Source of the DNA: a virus
Reading direction: 5' to 3' (one strand)
DNA: 64,000 nt
IMG/VR virus record: IMGVR_UViG_3300033183_000354
Span: 62,001-126,000 of that record
Part shown: piece after piece, positions 1 through 8,266 of the stretch
Layout: every line of letters starts with the position of its first letter
Numbering within the stretch: position 1 is the stretch's first letter
Notes under the pieces: generated by a model
The model's database searches: none
The model's input: only the letters and a program-made list of their open reading frames with translations
What the model was told of the DNA's origin: nothing
Position numbers and translations under genes: made by a program

Positions 1-1533
1 GGAATTGGTGCGTGGATCAAAGACTTCAAAAAGTCTGATGCTCCGCAGTTCAAAGGCAAATCAGAAAAAGAACGACGCGATCAAGCAATTGCAGCATATT
101 TGTCTGCAAAACGAGGCGGGAAACCTCAAGAAGAGAACGTAAGTTCAGCTGATAGAAAGCCTCAGATGTATACTAAACCTGACGGCAAACGTGGCGTACG
201 TATGGTAAAAGTTGATCGTGAAGTAATTAAAACCGATGAAACTACTAAGAAAGAAGATTCAGATGCAGTGAAAGCATTCCTTGCAAAAGGCGGTAAGATT
301 ACTAAACTTCCTCCTGGAAAAGCTCAAGGCTATCACGGTAAAGATGATCCCGGTAAAGACCAAGTTGGCATGTTAGATCGAGGTGATACTAAACAATTTG
401 GCACTCGTAAAAAAGTCAAGTCGATGGGTGAAGGAAAACAAACTCATGTATTTGACAATGAGAAAGATGCTCGTGCTAAGGCTAAAGAAATCGGCGGTAA
501 GTATGTAAAAGGTACTGGTAAGAGTGCTGGTAAACATGCTGCTATTAAAGAAGCTGCACCTAAGCCATTGAATCGTTCTGATCATACTCACACTGTTCAC
601 ATTGATGGTGAAGGTAAATATAGAGTCAAAGCTAAGTCGATGGATCATGCTAAGAAAGTTGCATTCAAACAAGCTGGTATCTCTAAGTTACATGGACACC
701 CTACAATGGAACCAAAGACTCGTATCTATGGTGAAGCAAAGAGAGTCGTTCATTCTGATCGTCCTGATTCTCTTAAATCACTTCGTGTTATGCATCCTAA
801 ACCTGCTAGTGATAAAATGCCATTTGATGGACCATATAGAAAAGCGGGAGAAGTAAGAAAAGACAAGTATGGTAATGTAATTAAAAATCTTCCTCGTCAT
901 CTTGCTCGTAATGCTGCCCGTAGAGCTGCGGGCATGGATGAATCTGTAAACGAAGAAACAAACTTTCAAGTCAATATCGAAGGTCTTCCAATGATGTTCA
1001 TGTCAGGTATGGGTCAAGGCGAAATCATGCAAAAACTTCGTAAGATTGTCAAGCAACCTTCGATGATTCAGTCTGTCAAGCGTGTTACTGATGCCGATGT
1101 AAAGAAAACATTTCGACTCAAAGCACAAGGTCGTGATGAAGAAGAACAAGTTGATGAAGCACTTAAGCATACTCATGCTGTAATAGACGGCAATGGTAAA
1201 GTTGCTGGTATGTCATCAGATGAAAAAGGTGCAAAGGATATTGCTCGTAGACATAATGGTAGAGTCGTAAAGTTGAAAAAACCTATATCTTCAAGAAAGG
1301 GTGATATGATGATCAATCGTCCTTTCTCCGAAGCAAAACTTGATGAGCTTTCACCAGCAACAATGGCTCGTTATCACTCTGCTGCTGACAAGAGCAAGTC
1401 AAGAGCTTGGGCTAAGTTTGATCTCGGTAAGACGACTGCTGCAGACGCTCTCAAAAATCAAGAAAAGCGTACTGCTGGCCAAAAATTAGCAAGAAAGAAA
1501 ATCAATCAAAAAGCATTTAGGACAAGCAAATGA
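1..1533 (+). CDS. Lysine-rich virion-associated protein, 5' partial
   Basis: The reading frame is already open at base 1, so the gene starts upstream; a TTG at 100 is only an internal codon. The visible 510 residues are very basic and low in hydrophobics. Two related modules can be seen, each starting with HTH: one at about 590 (HTHTVHIDGEGKYRVKAK) and one at about 1165 (HTHAVIDGNGKVAG). The C-terminus is a Lys/Arg/Ala-rich helix. Such modular basic proteins recur among structural proteins of marine T4-like phages; DNA binding inside the capsid is possible but only inferred. The stop overlaps the next start (ATGA-type overlap). Confidence 0.75.
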   Translation, partial: GIGAWIKDFKKSDAPQFKGKSEKERRDQAIAAYLSAKRGGKPQEENVSSADRKPQMYTKPDGKRGVRMVKVDREVIKTDETTKKEDSDAVKAFLAKGGKITKLPPGKAQGYHGKDDPGKDQVGMLDRGDTKQFGTRKKVKSMGEGKQTHVFDNEKDARAKAKEIGGKYVKGTGKSAGKHAAIKEAAPKPLNRSDHTHTVHIDGEGKYRVKAKSMDHAKKVAFKQAGISKLHGHPTMEPKTRIYGEAKRVVHSDRPDSLKSLRVMHPKPASDKMPFDGPYRKAGEVRKDKYGNVIKNLPRHLARNAARRAAGMDESVNEETNFQVNIEGLPMMFMSGMGQGEIMQKLRKIVKQPSMIQSVKRVTDADVKKTFRLKAQGRDEEEQVDEALKHTHAVIDGNGKVAGMSSDEKGAKDIARRHNGRVVKLKKPISSRKGDMMINRPFSEAKLDELSPATMARYHSAADKSKSRAWAKFDLGKTTAADALKNQEKRTAGQKLARKKINQKAFRTSK

Positions 1534-2066
1534 GTTTAAGATCAGCTATCGAAGAAGTTCGTAAAAAGCAATATGATTGGGGAACACCAGAGTCGACTGC
1601 TCATGCTAAACGTATGACTCCAGGCGAAACCAATGAAGGTACATGGGCCACCCCTCGAACTCCTAAAGAAAAGGCCGCGCTCAAAAAACTTATGAGCAAT
1701 CCTATTAAATTGGGCAAAGAAGGCGATGAAGCAGCAGGTAAGATTTATTCACTGATTGGTGATGATGAATTATATGATGATCTTTATGCTGCTGGTAAAA
1801 AGAATCCAAATGGTGATGCTCGTCCAATAATTAAAAAACATATGAAGAGACTTCGTATCGCTGAAGCTAAAGATGAAGATCCTGGCGAATATGATCAAGA
1901 AGGTGATATGGCAAAGTCTCAATTGAGAAGCATTATTGCTAATGCTAAAGAACTTCATGATATGCTTGATGATAATGAGAATATGCCTGAATGGGTACAA
2001 AATAAAATTACTTTAGCTCAAGACTATATTAGTACCGTAAAAGACTATTGTAAAAGCGAGGACTAA
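1530..2066 (+). CDS. Conserved phage protein, acidic C-terminal helical domain
   Basis: A 178-residue protein whose ATG overlaps the stop of the upstream gene by 4 nt. The N-terminal half is basic. The C-terminal ~65 residues (from EYDQEGDMAKSQLRSIIANA, then DDNENMPEWVQNKITLAQDY) are a helical segment that I recall as recurring at the ends of several marine T4-like phage proteins. No catalytic motif is visible. Its place between two basic late proteins suggests a virion or packaging-related role, but the function is unknown. Confidence 0.75.
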   Translation: MSLRSAIEEVRKKQYDWGTPESTAHAKRMTPGETNEGTWATPRTPKEKAALKKLMSNPIKLGKEGDEAAGKIYSLIGDDELYDDLYAAGKKNPNGDARPIIKKHMKRLRIAEAKDEDPGEYDQEGDMAKSQLRSIIANAKELHDMLDDNENMPEWVQNKITLAQDYISTVKDYCKSED

Positions 2067-2067
2067 A

Positions 2068-2376
2068 ATGAAAAGCTTTAAGACATTTGCTGAAGAAAAA
2101 GATTCTCGCTTGAAGTCGGCTGGTGTTTCTGGTTATAATAAACCAAAGCGTACGCCTGGCCATCCTGAGAAAAGTCATATCGTTGTCGCTAAAGATGGTA
2201 ATAAAGTAAAGACTATTCGATTTGGGCAACAAGGCGCTGAAACTGCTGGAGATCCAAAAAAGGGAGAGTCAGCGCGTATGAAGGCAAAACGAAAGTCATT
2301 TAAAGCTCGTCACGGTCGTAACATCGCAAAAGGTAAAATGTCAGCAGCCTACTGGGCGGATAAGGTAAAATGGTAA
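2068..2376 (+). CDS. DUF5872-like small basic protein
   Basis: 102 residues with the conserved block SGYNKPKRTPGHPEKSHIVV, then a KTIRFGQQG motif and a basic tail ending AAYWADKVKW. I recognise this arrangement as a short family (DUF5872-like) seen in marine phages and some algal viruses; no activity is established. It begins 1 nt after the preceding stop, so it is probably co-translated. Its high Lys/Arg content and clean globular motifs would suit nucleic-acid binding, which is inference only. Confidence 0.8.
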   Translation: MKSFKTFAEEKDSRLKSAGVSGYNKPKRTPGHPEKSHIVVAKDGNKVKTIRFGQQGAETAGDPKKGESARMKAKRKSFKARHGRNIAKGKMSAAYWADKVKW

Positions 2377-2654
2377 TGATTGAATCAACTAATACTCGCC
2401 TCGATAGAATTGAAGAGAAGCTAGATAGACTGGCCGAAGCAATGATTGCGCTTGCTCGTGCTGAAGAAAAAATCGCGTCTCTGCATGAAAATCAAAACAA
2501 TCATTTCGAAAGATTAAATCGATTCTCGGCGAAATTAGATGAGATTGAAAAGAAAGTAAACGATAATAATCGTACTGTACAACTTATACATAAATTATTC
2601 TGGGTGGTTGTGGTATCGGCCGCCGGAGCTATAGCAACTAACTTATGGATGTAG
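2376..2654 (+). CDS. Coiled-coil protein with C-terminal membrane anchor (XhlA-like)
   Basis: About 92 residues: a long amphipathic coiled coil (roughly residues 5-68, LDRIEEKLDRLAEAM) followed by one membrane segment (LFWVVVVSAAGAIATNLWM) at the very C-terminus. This topology matches haemolysin XhlA-type phage accessory proteins. The ATG at 2376 overlaps the upstream stop as TAATG and has AAGG 9 nt upstream; an in-frame ATG at 2370 is possible but poorly spaced from the ribosome-binding site. It may help lysis or membrane association, but could be a minor virion protein. Confidence 0.7.
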   Translation: MIESTNTRLDRIEEKLDRLAEAMIALARAEEKIASLHENQNNHFERLNRFSAKLDEIEKKVNDNNRTVQLIHKLFWVVVVSAAGAIATNLWM

Positions 2655-2662
2655 AGGAACAA

Positions 2663-3787
2663 ATGGATCCAGTAAACAAAAAAGAACTGAAAGGCACCCA
2701 CGCCCAGAGAAAAGATAAAGACATTAATAACGATGGGAAAGTGGACAGAACAGATAAATATTTGCATGCTCGTCGTAAGGCTATTACTAAAAACATTAGT
2801 AAAAAGAAAGACGAAACAGCAAGCATGAACCCAAAGCTTTCAATAAACAGAGAAAAAGGTAGTGAGATGGAACAGAAAGAGTCAACGATTCGCGAAAAGC
2901 TGATGGCTGTTCTCGAAGGTGATCGCAGTAAACATTATAAAGGTGCTACTGCTCCTGAAGATATGGATAATAATCTAAAAGGTGCTGGCGCTAAAAAGAT
3001 GAAAGCAGATATTCAAGGTAATGCTGCTAATCCTGATCTCGAGAAGCAATCACATGACGATGCTGCAAAGGCTGGTCGCGTAACAAAGGATGCGAAGAAG
3101 CGTTCAAATGATAATCCAAAGGGCGATAAGAAGATCATTAATCCACCAGAAGATATCACTAAAAAGGGTCAAGGCGCATCTGAAGTAAAAGAATCCCGTG
3201 ATAAATTGGCTGGTATTAAAGCAGCTTATGCATCGATGTATGAAACAGTGTCTTCTGGTAACGCTCAGCATAACCTTGAAGATGATGAGAGAAAAGCCCA
3301 TGCTGATTATATGAAAAAGAAACACGGAGTTACTACAAAGTTTCATGGCTCTGATGAATTAAGTTATCATGGTCCTAAAGCAAATGTAAAGAAAGCTCTA
3401 GGAACCCATTATGGTGGGGACCACGATCACGCTAAAGAAGAACACCCTCATATTTTCAAAGAAGGTGTTATTGGTGATTTCCTTGCTAAAAGGGAGATAA
3501 AAACTTCTCTTAAAAAACAGCACGATTTTCATACTGATCGGATAAAGCATCATAATAATGAATCAGATAAGAAAGAGAAGGCTAAGAGTAAAGCTTTCCA
3601 GAGTTATCATAAAGATAAAGCTGATGCTCACAGAATAGCTAGAGATCATATAGCAAATGCATTAGCTGCTCATAACAAAGGAGACCATAAAGCTCGTAAT
3701 GCTCACATTGCAAATTGGAAAAGTCATACCAAAAAAAGTGAGATCGCGCGTGATCCATCTCAGGCGAGTTATGGGGCACGAGGGTAA
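2663..3787 (+). CDS. Basic virion-associated protein with EF-hand-like loop
   Basis: 374 residues from ATG 2663, chosen because GAGG lies 6 nt upstream; ATG 2645 would overlap the preceding gene without a ribosome-binding site. The N-terminus carries a calcium-loop-like motif (DKDINNDGKVDRTDKY). The rest is rich in Lys, His and Asp, with His clusters (GGDHDHAKEEHPH near the middle). Composition and position match the other basic late proteins to its left. Neck or internal-head protein is plausible; no enzyme motif is visible. Confidence 0.75.
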   Translation: MDPVNKKELKGTHAQRKDKDINNDGKVDRTDKYLHARRKAITKNISKKKDETASMNPKLSINREKGSEMEQKESTIREKLMAVLEGDRSKHYKGATAPEDMDNNLKGAGAKKMKADIQGNAANPDLEKQSHDDAAKAGRVTKDAKKRSNDNPKGDKKIINPPEDITKKGQGASEVKESRDKLAGIKAAYASMYETVSSGNAQHNLEDDERKAHADYMKKKHGVTTKFHGSDELSYHGPKANVKKALGTHYGGDHDHAKEEHPHIFKEGVIGDFLAKREIKTSLKKQHDFHTDRIKHHNNESDKKEKAKSKAFQSYHKDKADAHRIARDHIANALAAHNKGDHKARNAHIANWKSHTKKSEIARDPSQASYGARG

Positions 3788-3792
3788 GACAC

Positions 3793-3870
3793 ATGGCAAG
3801 CAGAATCAAACCAGTTAAAAACGGTGTACTTACCTCTCGCGGGTGGGTACACGAGCGTACGGGCGAATGA
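3793..3870 (+). CDS. Very short ORF, possibly a decayed gene
   Basis: A 25-codon ORF (MASRIKPVKNGVLTSRGWVH..., TGA stop) lies in the 160-nt gap. After its TGA the same frame continues open for 29 more codons, and a second 18-codon ORF starts at 3867 as an ATGA overlap. The visible peptide looks protein-like, so this may be a small conserved gene or one interrupted by a nonsense change. GAGGG lies about 9 nt upstream of the ATG. Confidence 0.3.
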   Translation: MASRIKPVKNGVLTSRGWVHERTGE

Positions 3871-3933
3871 CGGCTTGGAAAAATCATAGCGCAAAGGCTC
3901 GTATCCTTATTTCAAAGGGATAGAGACAAGTAT

Positions 3934-3941
3934 AATAAATA
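3934..3941 (+). promoter_or_regulatory. T4-type late promoter box AATAAATA, leaderless geometry
   Basis: AATAAATA followed by CCTAT and then ATG at 3947. In T4 the late box occupies about -13 to -6, so initiation here would fall on or next to the A of the start codon. No Shine-Dalgarno sequence precedes the ATG. Confidence 0.6.
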
Positions 3942-3946
3942 CCTAT

Positions 3947-4312
3947 ATGATGAACATTGAACTGACCGAAGATAATCTCTTCTTGTACGCCGCAAAGCAT
4001 TATTATAATCCTCAATTTTCTGATATCGAGGAGTTTTATGATGATTTGAAAAGGTTTAAATATATCAAGAGACTTGTAAATCGTTACTTAGAAAACGGTG
4101 AACTCGCTGAAAGACTTATATTAAATCACCTTATAGTAGTTTTTAATTCGTTTGGAGTTGAAGCAACTTTAAATATATTGGAACTAAAACTTGATGATAA
4201 ACATTGGTCAATCGTAAAACCATTTTTGATCTTCCTTAAATATATTCGAAATGATCAATATACTGGAATCTCGATGGACCAACAAGTTGTAGAAACTTTG
4301 AGGAAGATATAG
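3947..4312 (+). CDS. Conserved marine T4-like phage protein, unknown function
   Basis: 121 residues, predicted all-helical, with an opening ELTEDNLFLYAAKHYYNP and a central block (RLVNRYLENGELAERLILNH) that I recall as widely conserved in marine T4-like phages. No catalytic residues, signal peptide or membrane segment. The start is set by the late box 5 nt upstream; a second ATG follows directly at 3950. It abuts the next gene with no gap. Function is not established. Confidence 0.8.
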   Translation: MMNIELTEDNLFLYAAKHYYNPQFSDIEEFYDDLKRFKYIKRLVNRYLENGELAERLILNHLIVVFNSFGVEATLNILELKLDDKHWSIVKPFLIFLKYIRNDQYTGISMDQQVVETLRKI

Positions 4313-4783
4313 ATGTCAAAGGGTAGAACTTTCGCGCAGACTTTAGGAAGAGCAATTAGTAGTGGTTCGATAACCAGTACTGGTTCAATTAGTGGTGCGG
4401 GTGGTGATGCTCAATATAGCGTCTCATCTGCAACTGCTGTAACTGTCAATACTAGTACGCCTACTGCAATATGTAGTACAAGTATTACAGTCACTGATAG
4501 ACCAATCTTACTCGTTGCGACTGGTGACGCAAATCCTAATCAAAGTGGCGGATGGCAATATTACCAAATTTATAGAGATTCTACTGCCATTGGTAAAAAG
4601 ATTATTAATGAAAATGGCGGCGGTACTTCTAAAAACTGTCCATGGGCGTTAACACATATAGATGCACCATCTGCAGGCACATATACGTATACTGTAAAAG
4701 CTTATCAAGGTTCTGGATCTATGACATATGGTGAAACAGGAGATGTGCAAGCGCCTACTATTACTGCAGTGGAAATTATATAA
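4313..4783 (+). CDS. Beta-rich virion protein, tandem paralogue 1
   Basis: 156 residues, Ser/Thr/Gly-rich with little charge, typical of a beta-structured surface or fibre-head domain. It is clearly paralogous to the next gene: both share SATA(V/I)TVNT, ICSTSITV, RPIL, YRDSTAIGK and a C-terminal KAYQGSGSMTYGETGD block. The stop overlaps the next ATG (TAATG), so the pair is co-translated. A receptor-facing or decoration role is likely but inferred. Confidence 0.75.
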   Translation: MSKGRTFAQTLGRAISSGSITSTGSISGAGGDAQYSVSSATAVTVNTSTPTAICSTSITVTDRPILLVATGDANPNQSGGWQYYQIYRDSTAIGKKIINENGGGTSKNCPWALTHIDAPSAGTYTYTVKAYQGSGSMTYGETGDVQAPTITAVEII

Positions 4784-5250
4784 TGTCAAGATCAAGGACA
4801 TTAGCTAAAAACTTTAGTAAAGCAATTGCGGCTGGCAATATTTCTTCTACAGGAACTATAGCAGCCGCCAGTAATGCTCAATATGGTGTATCATCTGCTA
4901 CAGCTATAACTGTTAATACTACTACTCCTACCACAATATGCAGTACAAGTATTACGGTTAGTAGTCGTCCCATATTAATAATAGCAACTGGCGATCAAAA
5001 TCCTAATCAAAATGGCGGATTCCACGCTTTAAGGTTATATCGTGATAGTACAGCAATTGGTAAATTAATATATAATGAAAATGAAGGATTCACTTCTAAA
5101 AATTGCCCATTTGCAATTTCAACTATTGATGAACCTACAGCTGGAACATATACATATTCTTTGAAAGCCTATCAAGGTTCTGGATCCATGACATACGGTG
5201 AAACAGGAGATGCGCAAGCACCTACGATCGTAGCAGTAGAAATTCTATGA
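4783..5250 (+). CDS. Beta-rich virion protein, tandem paralogue 2
   Basis: 155 residues and the second copy of the tandem duplication. N- and C-terminal thirds match paralogue 1 closely, whereas the central part differs (GGFHALRLYRDSTAIGKLIY against GGWQYYQIYRDSTAIGKKII). Divergence concentrated in the middle suggests that loops vary while the scaffold is kept. The start is a TAATG overlap with the upstream stop. Probably a virion surface or fibre-associated protein. Confidence 0.75.
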   Translation: MSRSRTLAKNFSKAIAAGNISSTGTIAAASNAQYGVSSATAITVNTTTPTTICSTSITVSSRPILIIATGDQNPNQNGGFHALRLYRDSTAIGKLIYNENEGFTSKNCPFAISTIDEPTAGTYTYSLKAYQGSGSMTYGETGDAQAPTIVAVEIL

Positions 5251-5257
5251 GGTTAAA

Positions 5258-5434
5258 ATGAGTTCAGTCGTTTCAAGAGCAATTACAAGACTACAGCCAA
5301 ATGCTGAATTTGTAATTCATGGTACAATTGATAGTGGATATACTATTGATTGGCATTCAGTAGATATTGATCAACCAAATGATTCTGATTTAAATGCCAG
5401 TATTATAGTAATTCAAACTGAGGATGAAGAATAA
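5258..5434 (+). CDS. Small conserved phage protein (58 aa)
   Basis: A 58-residue ORF with GAGG upstream of ATG 5258 and ending in an acidic tail (QTEDEE). The N-terminal SRAITRLQPNAEF pattern recalls a short protein found beside virion genes in marine T4-like phages. It overlaps no other gene and follows the tandem paralogues by 7 nt. Function unknown. Confidence 0.65.
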   Translation: MSSVVSRAITRLQPNAEFVIHGTIDSGYTIDWHSVDIDQPNDSDLNASIIVIQTEDEE

Positions 5435-5438
5435 TATA

Positions 5439-6026
5439 ATGGGATTATTAAAAAGAGCAGCAGATCTAACATACGCGTTTCGGTTCGTTCGCATGCTCGT
5501 TCTTGATTGGAAAGAATGGGATGCCTATAAACTAGGTATTATTGACGAAAACGGAAAACGAAAAAAAGAAGAGAAGCTAGATACAGATGAAAAAAAGTCT
5601 GCTTATACTCCTTTTATTAGGCTCTGCGCCAATATTAAAAGGCTGCTCAGCAAACTCCCGGGAGGAGGTAGCAAACTCGGGTCATTTGCCTCAGCTTTGT
5701 ATCTCATTAAGGAAAAATATTCCCTATCTGATAATAAGCTTAGAAAAATCCTGTCTGAAGCAGGATGTGACACATTAGATTTTTTGATCGAAGAAAATAA
5801 ATGGTTCGTACTAGAAGATAAACAACTTTCTCCGGGAATCTATCGTGTTTATAATCCTAAGCTACTTAATAGTTCATGTGAAGAGATGGTCTTCGCAAAG
5901 GATCAAGTTAGGGTTGAAGATAATGCTTATCCTATTGGTGATATCTTTGGGATTGATGTGTATAAAGCGACTCATGTGAATACGAATCAAAAGGTTTTCA
6001 TTACAGCTAGCGAGATTTACAAATGA
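5439..6026 (+). CDS. Conserved phage structural-region protein
   Basis: 195 residues from ATG 5439; an earlier in-frame ATG at 5424 sits inside the previous gene. The N-terminus has an amphipathic segment (DLTYAFRFVRMLVLDWKEWD), the middle a basic block (TPFIRLCANIKRLLSK), then a globular C-terminus. I recall the same organisation in marine T4-like phages, where it is annotated only as conserved or structural. The stop overlaps the kinase gene by 4 nt. Confidence 0.7.
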   Translation: MGLLKRAADLTYAFRFVRMLVLDWKEWDAYKLGIIDENGKRKKEEKLDTDEKKSAYTPFIRLCANIKRLLSKLPGGGSKLGSFASALYLIKEKYSLSDNKLRKILSEAGCDTLDFLIEENKWFVLEDKQLSPGIYRVYNPKLLNSSCEEMVFAKDQVRVEDNAYPIGDIFGIDVYKATHVNTNQKVFITASEIYK

Positions 6027-6832
6027 GATCAGAATGTATAGAAGAAGGGGTGAATGATCCCGCAATCTTTAAAGCTGTATTCCTCGCTGGTGGTCCTGGA
6101 TCTGGTAAATCATTTATCGTAGGTAAAACAGCACTTACTGCTCTTGGTATGAAAGTAATTAACTCGGATGATGCTTTTGAGCGTGGACTCAAGAATGCTG
6201 GTTTAGAGATGACTCCAGATAATATCTACTCACCAAAAGGTCAAGATATTCGTTCTCGCGCAAAAGCTCTTACAAAGAGTAAACAGCAAGGCTATATTGC
6301 TGGTCGTCTTGGAATGGTTATTGATGGAACAGGTAAAGATTATAATGAGATTATAAAACAAGCAACTGCTTTAAGAAAACTTGGTTATGATATAGCAATG
6401 ATTTTTGTTAATACCGACAAAGAAACCGCACTTAATCGTAATCGGATGAGAGCGCGTTCTCTTCCTGATACTGAAGTATCAAAGATGTGGAAAGATGTTC
6501 AAAAGAATTTGGGTAGGTTTCAGATCTTCTTTAAAAACTTTTTTATTATAGATAACTCTGAAGGTTCTGACTATAATAATCAAGTACTAGATGTTTATAG
6601 AAAAATGGCAGCTTGGACTAAAGTAACTCCTAAAAATAGAGCAGTTACTTCTTGGATGAAAGCACAAAAAATAAACGAGGAAATGACTACTACAGCGGCT
6701 ATTCCAAATCCTGCATTAACTGCTATGGGACCAAGAATTAAAACGATAAATGTAACTGATCGTCGTCGTAAGAAGGATAAAATCCCGGTTCTTTTAAAAC
6801 GATTTAGAAAATATATGGACGACAATGCTTAG
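6023..6832 (+). CDS. P-loop kinase, zeta-toxin/polynucleotide-kinase-like
   Basis: 269 residues with a clear Walker A (LAGGPGSGKS, residues 21-30) and a following NSDDAFER segment as in zeta-toxin/AAA_33 kinases. A basic region (RNRMRARSLPDTEV) resembles the lid arginines. The C-terminal ~60 residues form a separate Lys/Arg-rich extension. Zeta-like kinases phosphorylate sugars or nucleotides with ATP; the substrate here cannot be deduced. The gene overlaps both neighbours by 4-8 nt. Confidence 0.75.
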   Translation: MRSECIEEGVNDPAIFKAVFLAGGPGSGKSFIVGKTALTALGMKVINSDDAFERGLKNAGLEMTPDNIYSPKGQDIRSRAKALTKSKQQGYIAGRLGMVIDGTGKDYNEIIKQATALRKLGYDIAMIFVNTDKETALNRNRMRARSLPDTEVSKMWKDVQKNLGRFQIFFKNFFIIDNSEGSDYNNQVLDVYRKMAAWTKVTPKNRAVTSWMKAQKINEEMTTTAAIPNPALTAMGPRIKTINVTDRRRKKDKIPVLLKRFRKYMDDNA

Positions 6833-7328
6833 AATTTATGTCCTCATCGTTGTTCTTGGTATCCTCGGCGGTGTAGGATATGGCGCTAAGTATTACTATG
6901 ATACTACACAGCAGACAATTGCTACACTCCGTGAAAATAATATAAAACTTGAAAGTGCAGTCGAAACTGCAGAAACAAGTCTTGCATTAGTACAAGATAG
7001 TATGCAAAAAATGTCTGAATTGAATACACAATTACAAGCAGATTTACAAAAGGCAGAAGCTTATGGTGATGAGCTTCGCGGTAAATTAAGTCGACTAAAT
7101 TTAGTTCAAGAGGCATTGAAAGATGCCGCACGATTAGAAGGAAAGATGAATGGCGCAACGGCAAAACTTTGGCGTGGCTTCATGGCTGATACTGGTAACC
7201 CTAATGAGTACGATCTTCCTGAGTGGTTGCAGCCGTTACCAACCAGAACCGGAGATCAAAGTGGTGACCAAAGTGGAACGAGTCCAGATACCGACGGTGT
7301 CGAGACCGAAACCGCTCCAGCTGAATGA
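6825..7328 (+). CDS. Inner-membrane spanin (i-spanin, Rz-like)
   Basis: 167 residues: one N-terminal membrane helix (residues ~3-22, YVLIVVLGILGGVGYGAKYY) and a long periplasmic coiled coil (residues ~28-110, ending near LEGKMNG), then a Thr/Asp/Glu-rich tail. This is the classic i-spanin architecture. The C-terminal part is read in another frame by the o-spanin gene at 7150, as in Rz/Rz1 pairs. Spanin pairs fuse inner and outer membranes in the last step of Gram-negative lysis, so the host should have two membranes. Confidence 0.8.
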   Translation: MLRIYVLIVVLGILGGVGYGAKYYYDTTQQTIATLRENNIKLESAVETAETSLALVQDSMQKMSELNTQLQADLQKAEAYGDELRGKLSRLNLVQEALKDAARLEGKMNGATAKLWRGFMADTGNPNEYDLPEWLQPLPTRTGDQSGDQSGTSPDTDGVETETAPAE

Positions 7329-7578
7329 TACCCGTGTATTTGTAGTCAACGAAGAAAACTTTGATGCATTCGTAGAAGAATTCAAGTCTATCTATGGTGA
7401 AGTAGCTTTTGTTGCTTTGTCAATGCAAGACTACGAGAACCTTGCGTTAAACGTCGCAGATCTAAGAAGATATATTAATCAACAAACTGAGATTATAGTT
7501 TACTATGAAAAGGCAGTGACTGAAGAGCCAAAAGAGGAGAAAGCTCAAGATGGAACTGAACTTGGAGAAAGCCAATAA
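7150..7578 (+). CDS. Outer-membrane spanin lipoprotein (o-spanin, Rz1-like)
   Basis: 142 residues with a lipoprotein signal: basic N-terminus, hydrophobic stretch (WLILVTLMSTIFLSGC) and lipobox LSGC with the lipidated Cys at residue 27. A Pro-rich stretch follows (PTVSRPKPLQL), usual for o-spanins. The start is embedded about 180 nt inside the i-spanin gene in a different frame. The conserved C-terminal half (ALSMQDYENLALNVADLRRY) is longer than in lambda Rz1. It partners the preceding gene in outer-membrane disruption. Confidence 0.82.
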   Translation: MAQRQNFGVASWLILVTLMSTIFLSGCSRYQPEPEIKVVTKVERVQIPTVSRPKPLQLNDTRVFVVNEENFDAFVEEFKSIYGEVAFVALSMQDYENLALNVADLRRYINQQTEIIVYYEKAVTEEPKEEKAQDGTELGESQ

Positions 7579-8266
7579 ATTTGCCAAAATGGCGTCTATT
7601 GCCTATCAAAGTCTAGAAGCTAAAATTTCATATGCAGGATTAGGATACGAAGATTCTATCTATCTAGATAGAGATGGTGCACAATGCCATCTCGTTTGGA
7701 AAGATGACGAAATGGTTGTGTGTTTTAGGGGTACTCAACCAGAAGAATTATCAGATGTTCTTGCAGACTTAAATGCACTTCCTAAAAAGAGTATGACAGA
7801 TGGTTGGGTTCACCGCGGATTTCGTGGAGAACTTGATAAACTTTGGCCAGAAGTAAAAGAATTTATTGAGAAGAATCCTGAAAAATCTCTCTTCATTTGT
7901 GGACATTCACTTGGTGCTGCAATGGCAACCATCTGTACATCTCGTATTGAAGAATTTAGAGATGTTGAAGAACTATACACATACGGATCTCCTCGTGCTG
8001 GGACTCGGTCGTTTGTAAAAGCAATCAGAACAACACACTGGAGGTTTGTAAACAATAATGATATCGTTACAAGAGTTCCTTTGGCTCTCATGGGGTACAA
8101 ACATCATGGCCAGCTTTGTTATATTAACCATTATGGCAAAATTCGGAAAATGACCGTATGGCAAAGGATTAAAGATAAATTTAGAGGATATAGAGACGGA
8201 TTACTTGACGGAGCACAAGACCACTCCATGACAAATTATGTTAATTACACAATTTCGGAGGGTTAA
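7550..8266 (+). CDS. Class 3 lipase-like alpha/beta hydrolase
   Basis: 238 residues. The nucleophile elbow GHSLG gives Ser120; NNNDIVTRVP supplies Asp171 and DHSMTNY supplies His225, so the whole Ser-Asp-His triad of class 3 lipases is present in the right order. VVCFRGTQ matches the oxyanion strand of this family. No signal peptide is visible. The gene overlaps the o-spanin by 29 nt, so a role in membrane lipid attack during lysis or in host lipid turnover is plausible. Esterase or phospholipase activity cannot be told apart from sequence. Confidence 0.8.
   Translation: MELNLEKANKFAKMASIAYQSLEAKISYAGLGYEDSIYLDRDGAQCHLVWKDDEMVVCFRGTQPEELSDVLADLNALPKKSMTDGWVHRGFRGELDKLWPEVKEFIEKNPEKSLFICGHSLGAAMATICTSRIEEFRDVEELYTYGSPRAGTRSFVKAIRTTHWRFVNNNDIVTRVPLALMGYKHHGQLCYINHYGKIRKMTVWQRIKDKFRGYRDGLLDGAQDHSMTNYVNYTISEG

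Noticed and set aside
2753-2765. GATAAATA followed by 5 nt and an ATG at 2766
   Set aside because: It lies inside a coding gene, the box has G at the first position, and the ATG opens only 20 codons in another frame. It shows that the spacing pattern can arise by chance.
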